From contig JBJTDR010000017.1 of NCBI GenBank assembly GCA_046092445.1, positions 48,481 through 112,480 of the forward strand: DNA of 64,000 nt, read 5' to 3'. Below, in pieces: positions 44,514 to 53,267 of the stretch. Below the pieces are notes generated by a model. The model was not told where the DNA came from. It worked only from the letters and a program-made list of their open reading frames with translations, and made no database searches. Each line of letters starts with the position of its first letter. Within the stretch, counting starts at the first letter, position 1. Origin of the DNA: CAIUPE01 sp046092445 (GTDB taxonomy: Bacteria; Pseudomonadota; Alphaproteobacteria; Rhizobiales; Beijerinckiaceae). A program made the translations under genes and the position numbers.

Positions 44514-45917
44514 CTAAGTCCCAGGACTTTGTCTTTTCACCGCTTCAACAATCCGGCCCATCCGGCTCCCGAGTGACCCCTTGATCATCAGCGTATCGCC
44601 AGATGTGAGAGCACGCGTTACCTGACTTTCGAGTGCAGCAGAATCCCCCGCATACGCGCCACGAATCCGCATTGGAAGCGCGTCCCAAGCGTTTTTCATC
44701 AATGGACCGCACAAAAACGCTAAATCTGCGCCACTCGCTTCAATTGCCTCCGCGATCTCCGCATGAAGCGTCGGGGCAGCAGGCCCGAGTTCCAGCATAT
44801 CGCCCAGAATTGCGATCCGCCGACCATTCTTTCCGGTCGCTGCCGCGCCCAAAACGGCAAGCGCCGCGCGCATCGAAGCAGGATTGGCGTTGTAGCTCTC
44901 GTCAATGATAGTGATCGCGTCATCTCCGGCACCAATCCGGAATTTTTGTCCGCGTCCCGGTGGCGGCTTGATCGCACTGAACGCATCCGCCGCAGCTTCG
45001 ACATCCGCCCCGAGCGCACCCACACACGCAAGTACGGCGAGACTGTTCAATGCGAGATGACGGCCCGGACTGCCATACACATAGCGCATTCGTTTTCCTA
45101 AATAGTCGATCTCAAGCGTGGAATGCTCCGGTTCCAATGCCAGAGCAACAAGCCGGACATCGGCACTTTCCGCGGCACCAAAACTCAAAATGCGCCCCGC
45201 ACGCTCTTTCGCGTGTCCGACCAGCCGTTCAAAATAGGGATTATCCAGATTGAGAACCGCCGTTCCGCCTTGCTCCAAACCAGCGAAAATCTCCCCTTTT
45301 GCATCGGCTATGCCTGCAACCGACTTGAAAAACTCGAGATGGACGGCTTCGACTGTTGTGACAAGCGCCACATGCGGCCGCACCATCTTTGACAAAGGCG
45401 TGATTTCTCCGGCATGATTCATACCGATCTCGAACACGCCATACCGCGCTGACCCGGGCATGCGTGCCAATGTCAATGGTACGCCAAGATAATTGTTGTA
45501 GGACGCGACGGAGGCATGGGTCTCTGCCTGCAACGCCAGCACCGTCCGAAGCGCGTCCTTCGTTCCGGTTTTACCTACGGAACCCGTCACCGCGCAAATA
45601 CATGCCGACGATCGTTCACGTGAGGCGATGCCGAGACGCTGCAAGCTCTCCAGCGTATTCTCGACTGCGATCAGGGGGCCCGCGTCCTGCAACTCCGCGA
45701 GGTGCGGGTCGTCGATCAGAGCGGCGGCGGCACCCCGCTCAAAGGCGTCACGAACAAAGGCGTGCCCGTCCCGACTTTCGCCCGCCACGGCGATGAACAG
45801 CTCACCCCGCTGAAGCGTGCGTGTGTCAATCGACACACCGGACACATCCGGAATAATGCCTGAAACGCGACCTCCGAGTGCAACTGCCAAACGATCCGCC
45901 GTCCAGATAGGCTTCAT
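44514..45917 (-). CDS. murF: UDP-N-acetylmuramoyl-tripeptide--D-alanyl-D-alanine ligase
   Basis: A 467-residue Mur ligase that adds D-Ala-D-Ala, the product of Ddl, to the stem peptide. The P-loop ICAVTGSVGKTGTKDALRTV, NYNNYLGVPLTLARM, GVFEIGMNHAGEI and DESYNANPASMRAALAVL are typical. It overlaps murE by four bases and is followed by mraY after 27 bases. Confidence 0.96.
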   Translation of the reverse strand: MKPIWTADRLAVALGGRVSGIIPDVSGVSIDTRTLQRGELFIAVAGESRDGHAFVRDAFERGAAAALIDDPHLAELQDAGPLIAVENTLESLQRLGIASRERSSACICAVTGSVGKTGTKDALRTVLALQAETHASVASYNNYLGVPLTLARMPGSARYGVFEIGMNHAGEITPLSKMVRPHVALVTTVEAVHLEFFKSVAGIADAKGEIFAGLEQGGTAVLNLDNPYFERLVGHAKERAGRILSFGAAESADVRLVALALEPEHSTLEIDYLGKRMRYVYGSPGRHLALNSLAVLACVGALGADVEAAADAFSAIKPPPGRGQKFRIGAGDDAITIIDESYNANPASMRAALAVLGAAATGKNGRRIAILGDMLELGPAAPTLHAEIAEAIEASGADLAFLCGPLMKNAWDALPMRIRGAYAGDSAALESQVTRALTSGDTLMIKGSLGSRMGRIVEAVKRQSPGT

Positions 45918-47359
45918 GGCATCATTCCTTTCAGAATAGTGTCCACGGCTTCGTGGTCAGAAAACGGAATGGTCGTGTCGCCGATAATCTGGCCGGTTTC
46001 GTGTCCCTTCCCCGCAATCAGCAAGACATCGCCCGATTGCATCAAATCGATCGCCGTTCGAATGGCCTCGAAACGGTCCGCGATTTCACCTGCGCCCGGG
46101 CAAGCTTCGAGAATGGCCGCCCGGATCGTCGCCGGATTTTCGCTGCGTGGGTTATCGTCGGTCACAATCACGAGATCGGCATTATGAGCGGCAATAGCGC
46201 CCATCAGCGGACGCTTTGCACGATCACGATCACCGCCACACCCGAAGACACAGATCAACCGCCCCGTCGCGGACGAGCGTAGTGCACGCAATGCGTGCTC
46301 CAACGCCTCGGGCTTGTGGGCGTAATCAATAATGATCAGGCCGTCCCTGAAATACCCCGCGCGCTCCAACCGGCCCGGGACACCCTTCAACGTTGATATC
46401 GCAGCGAGAACCTGCGCAACCGGCACGCGAGCCGCGATCGCCAAACCTGCCGCCACCAGGGCGTTTGAAATTTGAAAGTCGCCCAATAGGGGCACCTTGA
46501 TCGAATGGACGGCGCCATCTTTGGTTGCGAGCTCGAGATGCTGATCAAACCCGTTACGACTCAATGCCATGATCCTGAGATCGCCACCCTTCCATCCGGT
46601 GCTGAACACCCGGATACCGCGCTTGGCCACAATTGCCCTGACCGTTTCGGCAACGGAATCATCGGCATTGACGACTGCAACGCCATCAATCGGCAGGAGC
46701 GTATCGAAAAGCCGCATTTTCGCTGCAAGATAAGCATCCCGCGTGCCGTGATAATCGAGATGATCATGGCCGAGATTTGTGAAGGCCGCTGCGGTCAGAC
46801 GCACCCCGTCAAGACGGCGCTGATCCAACCCGTGCGAGGAGGCTTCCATAGCGAGATGCGTCACCCCATCGCGCGCAAGATGATCAAGCGTCTCGTGCAA
46901 ACTGACCGGATCTGGCGTTGTGAGAGAGCCATAATGAGCGCCCGCGCCGCTGATCACACCGATTGTGCCAACGCTCGCGGCGTTCTGGCCGCAATGGATC
47001 AAAATCTGGCGTGTAAAATCCACCACCGAAGTCTTGCCACTCGTGCCCGTAACCGCAAGAATTTTTGCAGGCTGGGACGGATAAAAACGCGCAGCTGCCT
47101 CAGCAAGTGCGCGCCGTGTATCCGCCACACGAACATAAATTCCATTCGGTACTCCGGCGGGAACGGAGCGAGCTTCCCCGATAACGGCAACGGCGCCCGC
47201 CTGAACGGCAGCAGCGGCGAATTGACTGCCATCCGCCCTCGAACCCGGCATCGCAAAAAAAATCATACCCGGGCTGACCTGCCGACTATCGGCGGTCAAA
47301 CCTGCAACGTCGAGAATGCTGGTCTCGCCTTCGACAGGAACAAGCGCACCGAGCTTCAT
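45914..47359 (-). CDS. murE: UDP-MurNAc-L-Ala-D-Glu--meso-diaminopimelate ligase
   Basis: A 481-residue Mur ligase adding the third amino acid. The P-loop is LAVTGTSGKTSVVDFTRQIL, substrate contacts are in LTTPDPVSLHETL and EASSHGLDQRRL, and the motif DDNPRSENP marks specificity for meso-diaminopimelate rather than lysine, as expected in a Gram-negative. The ATG at 47359 overlaps the ftsI stop (ATGA); an ATG four codons earlier is possible. Confidence 0.96.
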   Translation of the reverse strand: MKLGALVPVEGETSILDVAGLTADSRQVSPGMIFFAMPGSRADGSQFAAAAVQAGAVAVIGEARSVPAGVPNGIYVRVADTRRALAEAAARFYPSQPAKILAVTGTSGKTSVVDFTRQILIHCGQNAASVGTIGVISGAGAHYGSLTTPDPVSLHETLDHLARDGVTHLAMEASSHGLDQRRLDGVRLTAAAFTNLGHDHLDYHGTRDAYLAAKMRLFDTLLPIDGVAVVNADDSVAETVRAIVAKRGIRVFSTGWKGGDLRIMALSRNGFDQHLELATKDGAVHSIKVPLLGDFQISNALVAAGLAIAARVPVAQVLAAISTLKGVPGRLERAGYFRDGLIIIDYAHKPEALEHALRALRSSATGRLICVFGCGGDRDRAKRPLMGAIAAHNADLVIVTDDNPRSENPATIRAAILEACPGAGEIADRFEAIRTAIDLMQSGDVLLIAGKGHETGQIIGDTTIPFSDHEAVDTILKGMMP

Positions 47360-49137
47360 TTCGTACCCCATGCTCCGAGCTTGACCATTGTGGGAAAAGG
47401 CATAACGGGTGGCTCGTTGCGCGGAATCAGTCCGAGAAGCGGTGCAACACGCTCGAGGATCAGACCGGTAACCGGCCCTGCATTTTGCCCGGCAGTCCGG
47501 TAGCCATACGTCCCCTCGACGGCCTGCGGATCATCCAGCATTGTCAGAAACAGGTATTTTGGCTTGTCCGCAGGGGTGATCGCCATAAAGGTGGTCAGCA
47601 CGGTTTTGTTGTCGTACCCGCTCTTGCCGGGTTGATCGGCAGTCCCGGTTTTTCCGCCGACAAAATAGCCGGGAACGGCCGCTGCCTTCGCCGTACCCTC
47701 GGTTGCATTTAACCGCATGACGTAGCGGATCGCTTCGCTTGTTTCATCGGAAATGACCTTTGTTGCCATAGCACTCGCCTGGTCGGGACTACGAAGCATG
47801 AATGTCGGTGGAATAAGGTACCCGCCGTTCACGAGCGCCGCAGTTGCCATAACAGCCTGTAGCGGTGAAACAGCCAGTCCATGTCCATATGCGATCGTGA
47901 TCGTACTCAGCTCCGACCAGCGCTTCGGTACTTGCGGCGCGGCGCTCTCCGGCAATTCGGTCTTCAGTCGGTCAAGAATACCCATTTTTTTCAAAAAGGC
48001 CTGATGACCCGGAACTCCTACCCCGAGTGCCATGCGAGCACTTCCAATGTTCGAGGAATGGACAAATACCTCAGGAACAGTCAAAATGCGGTTCTGCGGA
48101 TGAAAATCACCGATTTTAAACCGCCCGTAACGAATTCCAGCGCGCGCATCCAGTGTCGAGTTGATGGTGTATTTACCTGAGTCCAGCGCCATGGCAGTTG
48201 TCAGAGCCTTGAATGTGGAGCCCATTTCGTAGGTCCCTACGATGATCCGGTTGATGGCGTCCGACTTCTGGGCGTCGGCTGGAGAATTCGGATCAAAATC
48301 TGGCAGTGAGACAAGCGAGATCACTTCACCCGTTGTAACATCGAGGATCATTCCCGATGCAGCTCTCGCCTTGTACTTCTCGATTGCTTTCAGTAATTCA
48401 TCGCGCATGGCGTGTTGGACACGCAGATCGAGGGAGAGGATCACCGGGGCGAGATCATCAGACTGAAGATTGAGTCCGACGCCCTTGAGATCGGCCAGGC
48501 CCTGGCCGTCAATATATTTCTCGATACCGGATATGCCGGTGTTATCAATATCAGCCGTCCCGATCACATGGGCAGCCTCGGTTCCGTTCGGATAAATCCG
48601 CTTGTTCTCGGACGTAAATCCGAGACCCGGTAACCCGAGATTATGAATTTCCTTCTGTTTCTGAGGCGACAATTCACGCTTGATCCACTCGAAGCACCGG
48701 TCTGATGCAAGCCTTTCACGCAGTCTGCGCGCATCAAGATCAGGCAGAACGGCGGTGATCATCTCGACCGCCTCGTCGGTATCAAGTATCTTGCACGGCT
48801 CTGCAAAGAGCGAGACAGTTCTGACATCGGTGGCAAGCACGGTTCCGTTACGGTCCACAATATCGGGGCGTGCAGTCGCTGTCGCCTCCGGCGGAAAGGC
48901 TGTTTTTTGGACGTCGCCGGGATAGAGAGCAAGCATGGCCAATTTCCACGCAATCAACCCGAAAAAGAGCAGAAAGCCGAAACCGAGCCATAGAATACGC
49001 GAGCCACTCCGCTGAAGTCGCATCTTGAACAACAACCGGCGAAGGCGAACAAGGAGTGAAGGACGCGACAGAACAACCGGCCTGACAGTCAGCGGCTCCG
49101 CCTGCGCCATATCAAACAGACGATGATCAATTTTCAT
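47356..49137 (-). CDS. ftsI: FtsI, division-specific peptidoglycan transpeptidase (PBP3)
   Basis: A 593-residue penicillin-binding protein. A membrane helix (ILWLGFGFLLFFGLIAWKLAML) near residue 55 is followed by the pedestal domain and the transpeptidase domain, with the active-site tetrad STFK (GTYEMGSTFKALTTAM), the SSN motif (FVHSSNIGSA) and KTGTA (VGGKTGTADQPG). The ATG at 49137 lies inside the end of ftsL; a frame open further upstream has no family support. Confidence 0.96.
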   Translation of the reverse strand: MKIDHRLFDMAQAEPLTVRPVVLSRPSLLVRLRRLLFKMRLQRSGSRILWLGFGFLLFFGLIAWKLAMLALYPGDVQKTAFPPEATATARPDIVDRNGTVLATDVRTVSLFAEPCKILDTDEAVEMITAVLPDLDARRLRERLASDRCFEWIKRELSPQKQKEIHNLGLPGLGFTSENKRIYPNGTEAAHVIGTADIDNTGISGIEKYIDGQGLADLKGVGLNLQSDDLAPVILSLDLRVQHAMRDELLKAIEKYKARAASGMILDVTTGEVISLVSLPDFDPNSPADAQKSDAINRIIVGTYEMGSTFKALTTAMALDSGKYTINSTLDARAGIRYGRFKIGDFHPQNRILTVPEVFVHSSNIGSARMALGVGVPGHQAFLKKMGILDRLKTELPESAAPQVPKRWSELSTITIAYGHGLAVSPLQAVMATAALVNGGYLIPPTFMLRSPDQASAMATKVISDETSEAIRYVMRLNATEGTAKAAAVPGYFVGGKTGTADQPGKSGYDNKTVLTTFMAITPADKPKYLFLTMLDDPQAVEGTYGYRTAGQNAGPVTGLILERVAPLLGLIPRNEPPVMPFPTMVKLGAWGTK

Positions 49138-49543
49138 GATTTGGCTCCGCGCCTGAGTTTGATGGAACCTCGGCTCGGGCTCGTCCCGTATGCGCGGATT
49201 GAGCAGATGGCTGCCCTGCCTCAAGTGAGAGAAGTTTGTCGCCGATGATGTCGATCGTTGAGGAACGGTCAGCTATTTCCGTCCAGACAGCAATCTGGTG
49301 CACTCTCAACGGTGTCAGTTGAGAATGGGCATGCGCGAGTTTCTGTAACCTGTCGGGACTGTTCAGCTGCTGCCATTCCGCTTTCAGCGCACTGATCGCA
49401 TCTCTCTCACGCGTGATGTCGCGTTTGAGTTTCGCAACCTGCTCGGAAAGATAAATCGTCTCATACTTGACACGATACAGGTAAACCGCCGAACCGACGA
49501 GGATCATAACGACGACAAGATGAAAAATGCGCGGCATGATCAA
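49127..49543 (-). CDS. ftsL: cell division protein FtsL
   Basis: A 138-residue bitopic protein: a short N terminus, a membrane helix (FHLVVVMILVGSAVYLYRV), then a coiled coil (LSEQVAKLKRDITRERDAISAL) that pairs with FtsB and FtsQ. The C-terminal 45 residues are disordered and glutamine/alanine-rich. FtsL is poorly conserved; its identity rests on this layout and on its place between rsmH and ftsI. Confidence 0.88.
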   Translation of the reverse strand: MIMPRIFHLVVVMILVGSAVYLYRVKYETIYLSEQVAKLKRDITRERDAISALKAEWQQLNSPDRLQKLAHAHSQLTPLRVHQIAVWTEIADRSSTIDIIGDKLLSLEAGQPSAQSAHTGRARAEVPSNSGAEPNHEN

Positions 49544-50541
49544 TGCACTCCCGTGAAATCCGGAATGATATGATCCGCCATCCGCGCAAGAACTCTCAGT
49601 TTGGCCGATCTCGACCGGGGGTTCAGCCTGATCTCCGCGTCACTGGCCGTAATCGGCTTAGGGGTCACGAGTGAGAAACGCGCACGTTCCCGCTGCGCTT
49701 GCGGCAGGTGGCGGGAGGGCGCGGCGATCCTCCCCGAGCGCGCCATCATGAAATCCTTGACGATCCTGTCTTCAAGCGAATGAAACGTCACGACCGCCAG
49801 CCGACCGCCCGGCGCAAGTAAGGCCTCCGCCGCCTCAAGACCCCGCTTCAACTCGCCCAATTCGTCGTTCACTGCAATGCGCAGCGCCTGAAAGGTCCTC
49901 GTGGCCGGATGAATCGAGTCCCCCGAAGCCCAGACGACCGAGGCAATTAATTCGGCAAGGGTGCGTGTCGTTGAAATAGGCCCGGCCGCACGCGCCCTCA
50001 CGATCGCGCGCGCAATCGCACGCGAACGGCGCTCCTCGCCATAACGCCAGAGCATATCGGCGATCTCGGCTTCTTCCAGCGTGTTGACCAGGTCCGCAGC
50101 ACTCGGCCCCCTCCGCTCCATCCGCATATCGAGCGGTCCGTCAAACCTGAAAGAAAAACCCCGCTCGGGTTCGTCGATCTGCATGGAGGAGACACCGACG
50201 TCGAGCACCACACCGTCGACCGCATCAAGGCCCTGGCGGCCCGTGATTTCCGCAAGATCGCCAAACCGCCCCTCTTCAAGAGCCAAGCGACCGGAGAACT
50301 CGGCAACGACCGCTTCACCCGCTTCAACCGCATCCGGATCACGATCAATCCCGAGAACCCGACAGTTCGGATAGGCTTCAAGGAGTGCCCGCGAATAACC
50401 ACCCGCACCGAAAGTGCCATCGACAAAAAACGCTCCCGAGCCCGGGTTCAACGCAACAAGCACCTCCTGCAAAAGCACCGGCACATGGCGCTTCCGGGAA
50501 GGGCTCTTCCGAGCCTTCATTGATGCTGCTTCACGCGCCAT
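49540..50541 (-). CDS. rsmH: 16S rRNA (cytosine-1402-N4)-methyltransferase
   Basis: A 333-residue methyltransferase (also called MraW). HVPVLLQEVLVALNPGSGAFFVDGTFGAGGYSRALL carries the SAM-binding loop; DGVVLDVGVSSMQIDEPERGFSF and RLAVVTFHSLEDRIVK are family signatures. Starts at 50541 and at 50520 (MKARKSPSRKRHVPV) are both possible; neither has a strong ribosome binding site. It is the first gene of the division cluster, since no mraZ precedes it. Confidence 0.96.
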   Translation of the reverse strand: MAREAASMKARKSPSRKRHVPVLLQEVLVALNPGSGAFFVDGTFGAGGYSRALLEAYPNCRVLGIDRDPDAVEAGEAVVAEFSGRLALEEGRFGDLAEITGRQGLDAVDGVVLDVGVSSMQIDEPERGFSFRFDGPLDMRMERRGPSAADLVNTLEEAEIADMLWRYGEERRSRAIARAIVRARAAGPISTTRTLAELIASVVWASGDSIHPATRTFQALRIAVNDELGELKRGLEAAEALLAPGGRLAVVTFHSLEDRIVKDFMMARSGRIAAPSRHLPQAQRERARFSLVTPKPITASDAEIRLNPRSRSAKLRVLARMADHIIPDFTGVH

Positions 50542-50576
50542 AAGCGATACTGATCACGAAACTGGAGACACCGGAC

Positions 50577-50591
50577 TTAAGCAACCATTAA
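50577..50591. promoter_or_regulatory. putative CtrA box TTAA-N7-TTAA upstream of the division cluster
   Basis: TTAA at 50577-50580 and TTAA at 50588-50591 are separated by exactly seven bases, the consensus of the alphaproteobacterial cell-cycle regulator CtrA, and the site reads the same on both strands. It lies 36-50 bases upstream of the rsmH start, where a promoter is expected. A further TTAACC lies about 15 bases upstream. Binding is inferred from the motif alone. Confidence 0.5.
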
Positions 50592-50719
50592 TGCCTCGCC
50601 ATGGTTAAGATTTGGTTGATTCATCAGAAGATTGCTCGGAATGAGAGCAGAACGACATATTTCTTGAACCCTGTCGAAGTTACCCATTCAAGTGCCGATT
50701 TCTGATCGAAAATACAAAA

Positions 50720-51104
50720 TACCAGTCGGTCTGTAAGCCGGGTTCTGTATGGCATGGGATATCTCCCACGCGTGACGGCCATTCATCTGGGACGGCTGTT
50801 GCCAGCCGCCTCAAGCAACCAACCCGGGCAGGAAGGGTGAAGCCCCTCGGGCGGCAAGCCGCCCATCCCGCCCCTATTCGGTTTTGCTCCCGGTGGGGTT
50901 TGCCATGCCGCGCCCGTTGCCGGCCGCGCGGTGCGCTCTTACCGCACCTTTTCACCCTTACCCTCAGCCAAAGCAAAGGGCGGTATCTTTTCTGTGGCAC
51001 TTTCCCTGAGGTCGCCCCCGCCGGACATTATCCGGCACCGTTTCTCCATGGAGCCCGGACTTTCCTCCCGTCTTGCGACGCGCGGCCGTCCGACCGACTG
51101 GCAT
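50720..51104 (-). ncRNA. rnpB: RNase P RNA, bacterial class A
   Basis: On the minus strand the ends CCAGTCGGT and ACCGACTGG form helix P1. The core motif GAGGAAAGTCCGGGCTCC lies about 40 bases from the 5' end, GCCACAGAAA (ACAGNRA) in the middle, and CCCGGCTTACAGACC near the 3' end. The size of about 385 bases is normal. The RNA is the catalytic part of the tRNA 5'-processing enzyme. It lies 40 bases downstream of the transglycosylase gene; the ends are good to a few bases. Confidence 0.94.
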
Positions 51105-51144
51105 TTGTCCTCGTAACACGATTGCGAAACGACTTCACCCAAAT

Positions 51145-51672
51145 TCAGTTGCCCAAACTGGCAATGACGATTTTCGCTCTCGCACAATAGGCGCGATTGG
51201 CGGCATTCATCCTCCGCGCATCATGCCCGCTCTGGTAGCGCATCAATGTCTGGCAAAGATCACCCTTTGAGAGTTGATAAGCCAAAGCCAGATATTTCAC
51301 GCCGTATTTGATGTTCACATCGGGATCATATAGCCCCGCCGCGTTTCCGCGATAGCCCAGTCCGCGTGCCGTCGCGGGTACAATCTGCATCAATCCGACG
51401 GCATCTCCGTTGCGAACCCGAGGCTTGTAATTACTTTCAATCGTGATAACCGTATGGATCAAATCCGGGTCAAGGCCGCTTTCCGCGGCATATTTCATCA
51501 CGAGACGATCTACCGATGAAATCCTGATGAGCTCATTCACATTTGTTTGATTGATCATCTCTTCAGTCTGCGTTGTCGATGGCTGGAGGCTCACCTGTTC
51601 GGAGGCTTGAGCATTTTTACCGACGCTCAAAAAACAGAGCGACACGAGTGCACTTAAAATAAAAAGACGCAT
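51145..51672 (-). CDS. secreted lytic transglycosylase, SLT domain
   Basis: A 175-residue protein with a signal peptide (LFILSALVSLCFLSVGKNAQA) and a compact SLT domain. The catalytic glutamate is in HTVITIESNYKPRVRNGD, followed by AVGLMQIVPATARGLGY, NIKYGVKYLALAYQLSKGD and TLMRYQSGH. It would cleave peptidoglycan glycan strands in the periplasm. The ATG at 51672 has GGGAGAAAG upstream, and the signal peptide begins there. It is a small single-domain member; it could act in general wall turnover or assist a secretion apparatus, but no such genes are near. Confidence 0.9.
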   Translation of the reverse strand: MRLFILSALVSLCFLSVGKNAQASEQVSLQPSTTQTEEMINQTNVNELIRISSVDRLVMKYAAESGLDPDLIHTVITIESNYKPRVRNGDAVGLMQIVPATARGLGYRGNAAGLYDPDVNIKYGVKYLALAYQLSKGDLCQTLMRYQSGHDARRMNAANRAYCARAKIVIASLGN

Positions 51673-52006
51673 GGTCTTTCTCCCTTCAATCAATACCTGC
51701 GAACTGATTTGAGCTCGCATCAATACTTGGCCGGATTGGCCAGTTTGGGGGATTGGGCGATAAGGCTCCGTGCGGGAGCACGCGTGAATGGTCGGCCTCG
51801 CCTGAAAGCCGATGAATGGTGTCGGGCTTCGCATGCTCGAAGAGCGACACCACCGCGACGTCAGTCAGCGGGACGAGTAATCATGCTGGATTTTCCAGCG
51901 AAATTATGGTCAGATTATTGAAATCATGCCTCATTTCATCCGATGAAATACTAATGAAGCAGCAATGGGTTTGAATTTAATCACGGGTTTGGGAGGTTTC
52001 GGCGGC
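51673..52006. repeat. gene-free stretch with three inverted repeats
   Basis: No convincing gene is seen here. It holds a strong hairpin at 51818-51851 (outer arms GGTGTCG/CGACACC, inner arms CTTCG/CGAAG), a short hairpin GCTGGA-TTT-TCCAGC at 51885-51899, and a perfect inverted repeat ATTTCAT-CCG-ATGAAAT at 51933-51949. None is followed by a T run, so they look like protein-binding sites or an RNA structure rather than terminators. The stretch must also hold the transglycosylase promoter. Confidence 0.5.
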
Positions 52007-52282
52007 TCAGCCCAAGCCTGGCCGAACTTCCGGAAATTGCTCGAATAAATTTCTGAGCGCCATCACAAGCTCCGCCGCGTGGCGCTTTCGCCCCTGCTTG
52101 AACGCCGCTTTGATGTCGTCAACAATCATGTCCCTGACATGCTCCAACCCGTGCGCCTGATGCATCAGATAGGACGCAAGCGCCGCCGCCGCTACTTCCG
52201 GAATGTGCTCGTGCTCGGCAATCGCATCGATTTGCTCCGGATCAAGCCCGCAAAGCCCGCAGATATCAATCGCCGAAATCAT
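52007..52282 (-). CDS. small helical protein of unknown function
   Basis: A 91-residue, mostly helical protein with two cysteines near the start (DICGLCGLDPEQIDAIAEHEHIPE), then VAAAALASYLMHQAHGLEHVRDM and a C-terminal helix with AAELVMALRNLFEQFPEVRPG. I recall unnamed proteins of this form in related bacteria but no function. It follows metF on the same strand after 76 bases. The composition and codon use match the neighbours, so it is likely a real gene. Confidence 0.7.
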   Translation of the reverse strand: MISAIDICGLCGLDPEQIDAIAEHEHIPEVAAAALASYLMHQAHGLEHVRDMIVDDIKAAFKQGRKRHAAELVMALRNLFEQFPEVRPGLG

Positions 52283-52358
52283 GCTGGCTCCTCCACGCCA
52301 CCAAAGCTGATCGTCAGGCTAGCGGCATCGAGGTCCAAGGAGCAATTCGGGAAAAAGC

Positions 52359-53267
52359 CTAGGCCGCCTGTCGCGCCCGCTCGGGCCTCAAACCCAGCAA
52401 ATGACAGATCGCATAGACCAGCTCCGCCCGGTTCATCGTATAAAAATGAAAATCAGACACGCCCTGATCGAGAAGATCAAACACCTGCTCAGCAGCAACT
52501 GTCGCAGCCACAAGACGCCGCGTCGCAGCATCATCATCAAGCCCGTCAAACCGCTTTGCCAGCCATACAGGGATCGATGCTCCGGTCTTTGCTGCAAAAC
52601 TCGCCGTCTGTTGGAAGTTCTGCACTGGCAATATACCGGGGATGACCGGAATCGTAATTCCCCGCGCGCGAACACGATCAAGATACCTGAAATAGAGGTC
52701 ATTATCGAAGAAAAACTGCGTGATCGCCCGCGTCGCACCCGCATCCACTTTGGCCTCCAGCACGTCGATATCGGCTTCGATCGTGGCACTTTGCGGATGC
52801 TTTTCGGGATAGGCCGAAACAGAAACATCGAACGGCCCCAGCGCCAGAATACCCCTGACAAGATCCGCCGTCGTCCGGTATCCCTCCGGATGCGGCACAT
52901 AATCGGTGCCGACACCTGTTGCCGGGTCACCCCTCAGCGCAACAATATGACGAACACCCGCCGCGCGATAAGCACGGGTGACATCGTCAACATCTGCTCG
53001 CGATGCACCGACACAGGTCAAATGCGCGGCAGGACGCAAAGAGGTCTCGCGCACAAGGCGCGCCACGGTCCCTTCCGTCCGCTCCCGTGTCGAGCCACCA
53101 GCTCCATAAGTGACCGAGACAAAATCCGGATTGAACGGCGCAAGCCGTTTAATCGCATTCCAGAGCACCGGCTCGGCGTTAGTATTCTTTGCCGGAAAAA
53201 ATTCGAACGAGACCCTGAGAGTGCTCGGAGCCCCGCTTCGGCTAACCTGCTTGGAGATGGAGTTCAT
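52359..53267 (-). CDS. metF: methylenetetrahydrofolate reductase
   Basis: A 302-residue flavoenzyme that makes 5-methyltetrahydrofolate for methionine synthesis. The TIM barrel shows VSFEFFPAKNTNAEPVLWNAI, FVSVTYGAGGSTRERTEGTV, HLTCVGASRADVDDVTRAYR, and YPEKHPQS with FITQFFFDNDLYFRYLDRVRA-like segments. It starts within the TGATG junction at the end of the ArsR-methyltransferase gene, so the two are translated together. Confidence 0.95.
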   Translation of the reverse strand: MNSISKQVSRSGAPSTLRVSFEFFPAKNTNAEPVLWNAIKRLAPFNPDFVSVTYGAGGSTRERTEGTVARLVRETSLRPAAHLTCVGASRADVDDVTRAYRAAGVRHIVALRGDPATGVGTDYVPHPEGYRTTADLVRGILALGPFDVSVSAYPEKHPQSATIEADIDVLEAKVDAGATRAITQFFFDNDLYFRYLDRVRARGITIPVIPGILPVQNFQQTASFAAKTGASIPVWLAKRFDGLDDDAATRRLVAATVAAEQVFDLLDQGVSDFHFYTMNRAELVYAICHLLGLRPERARQAA

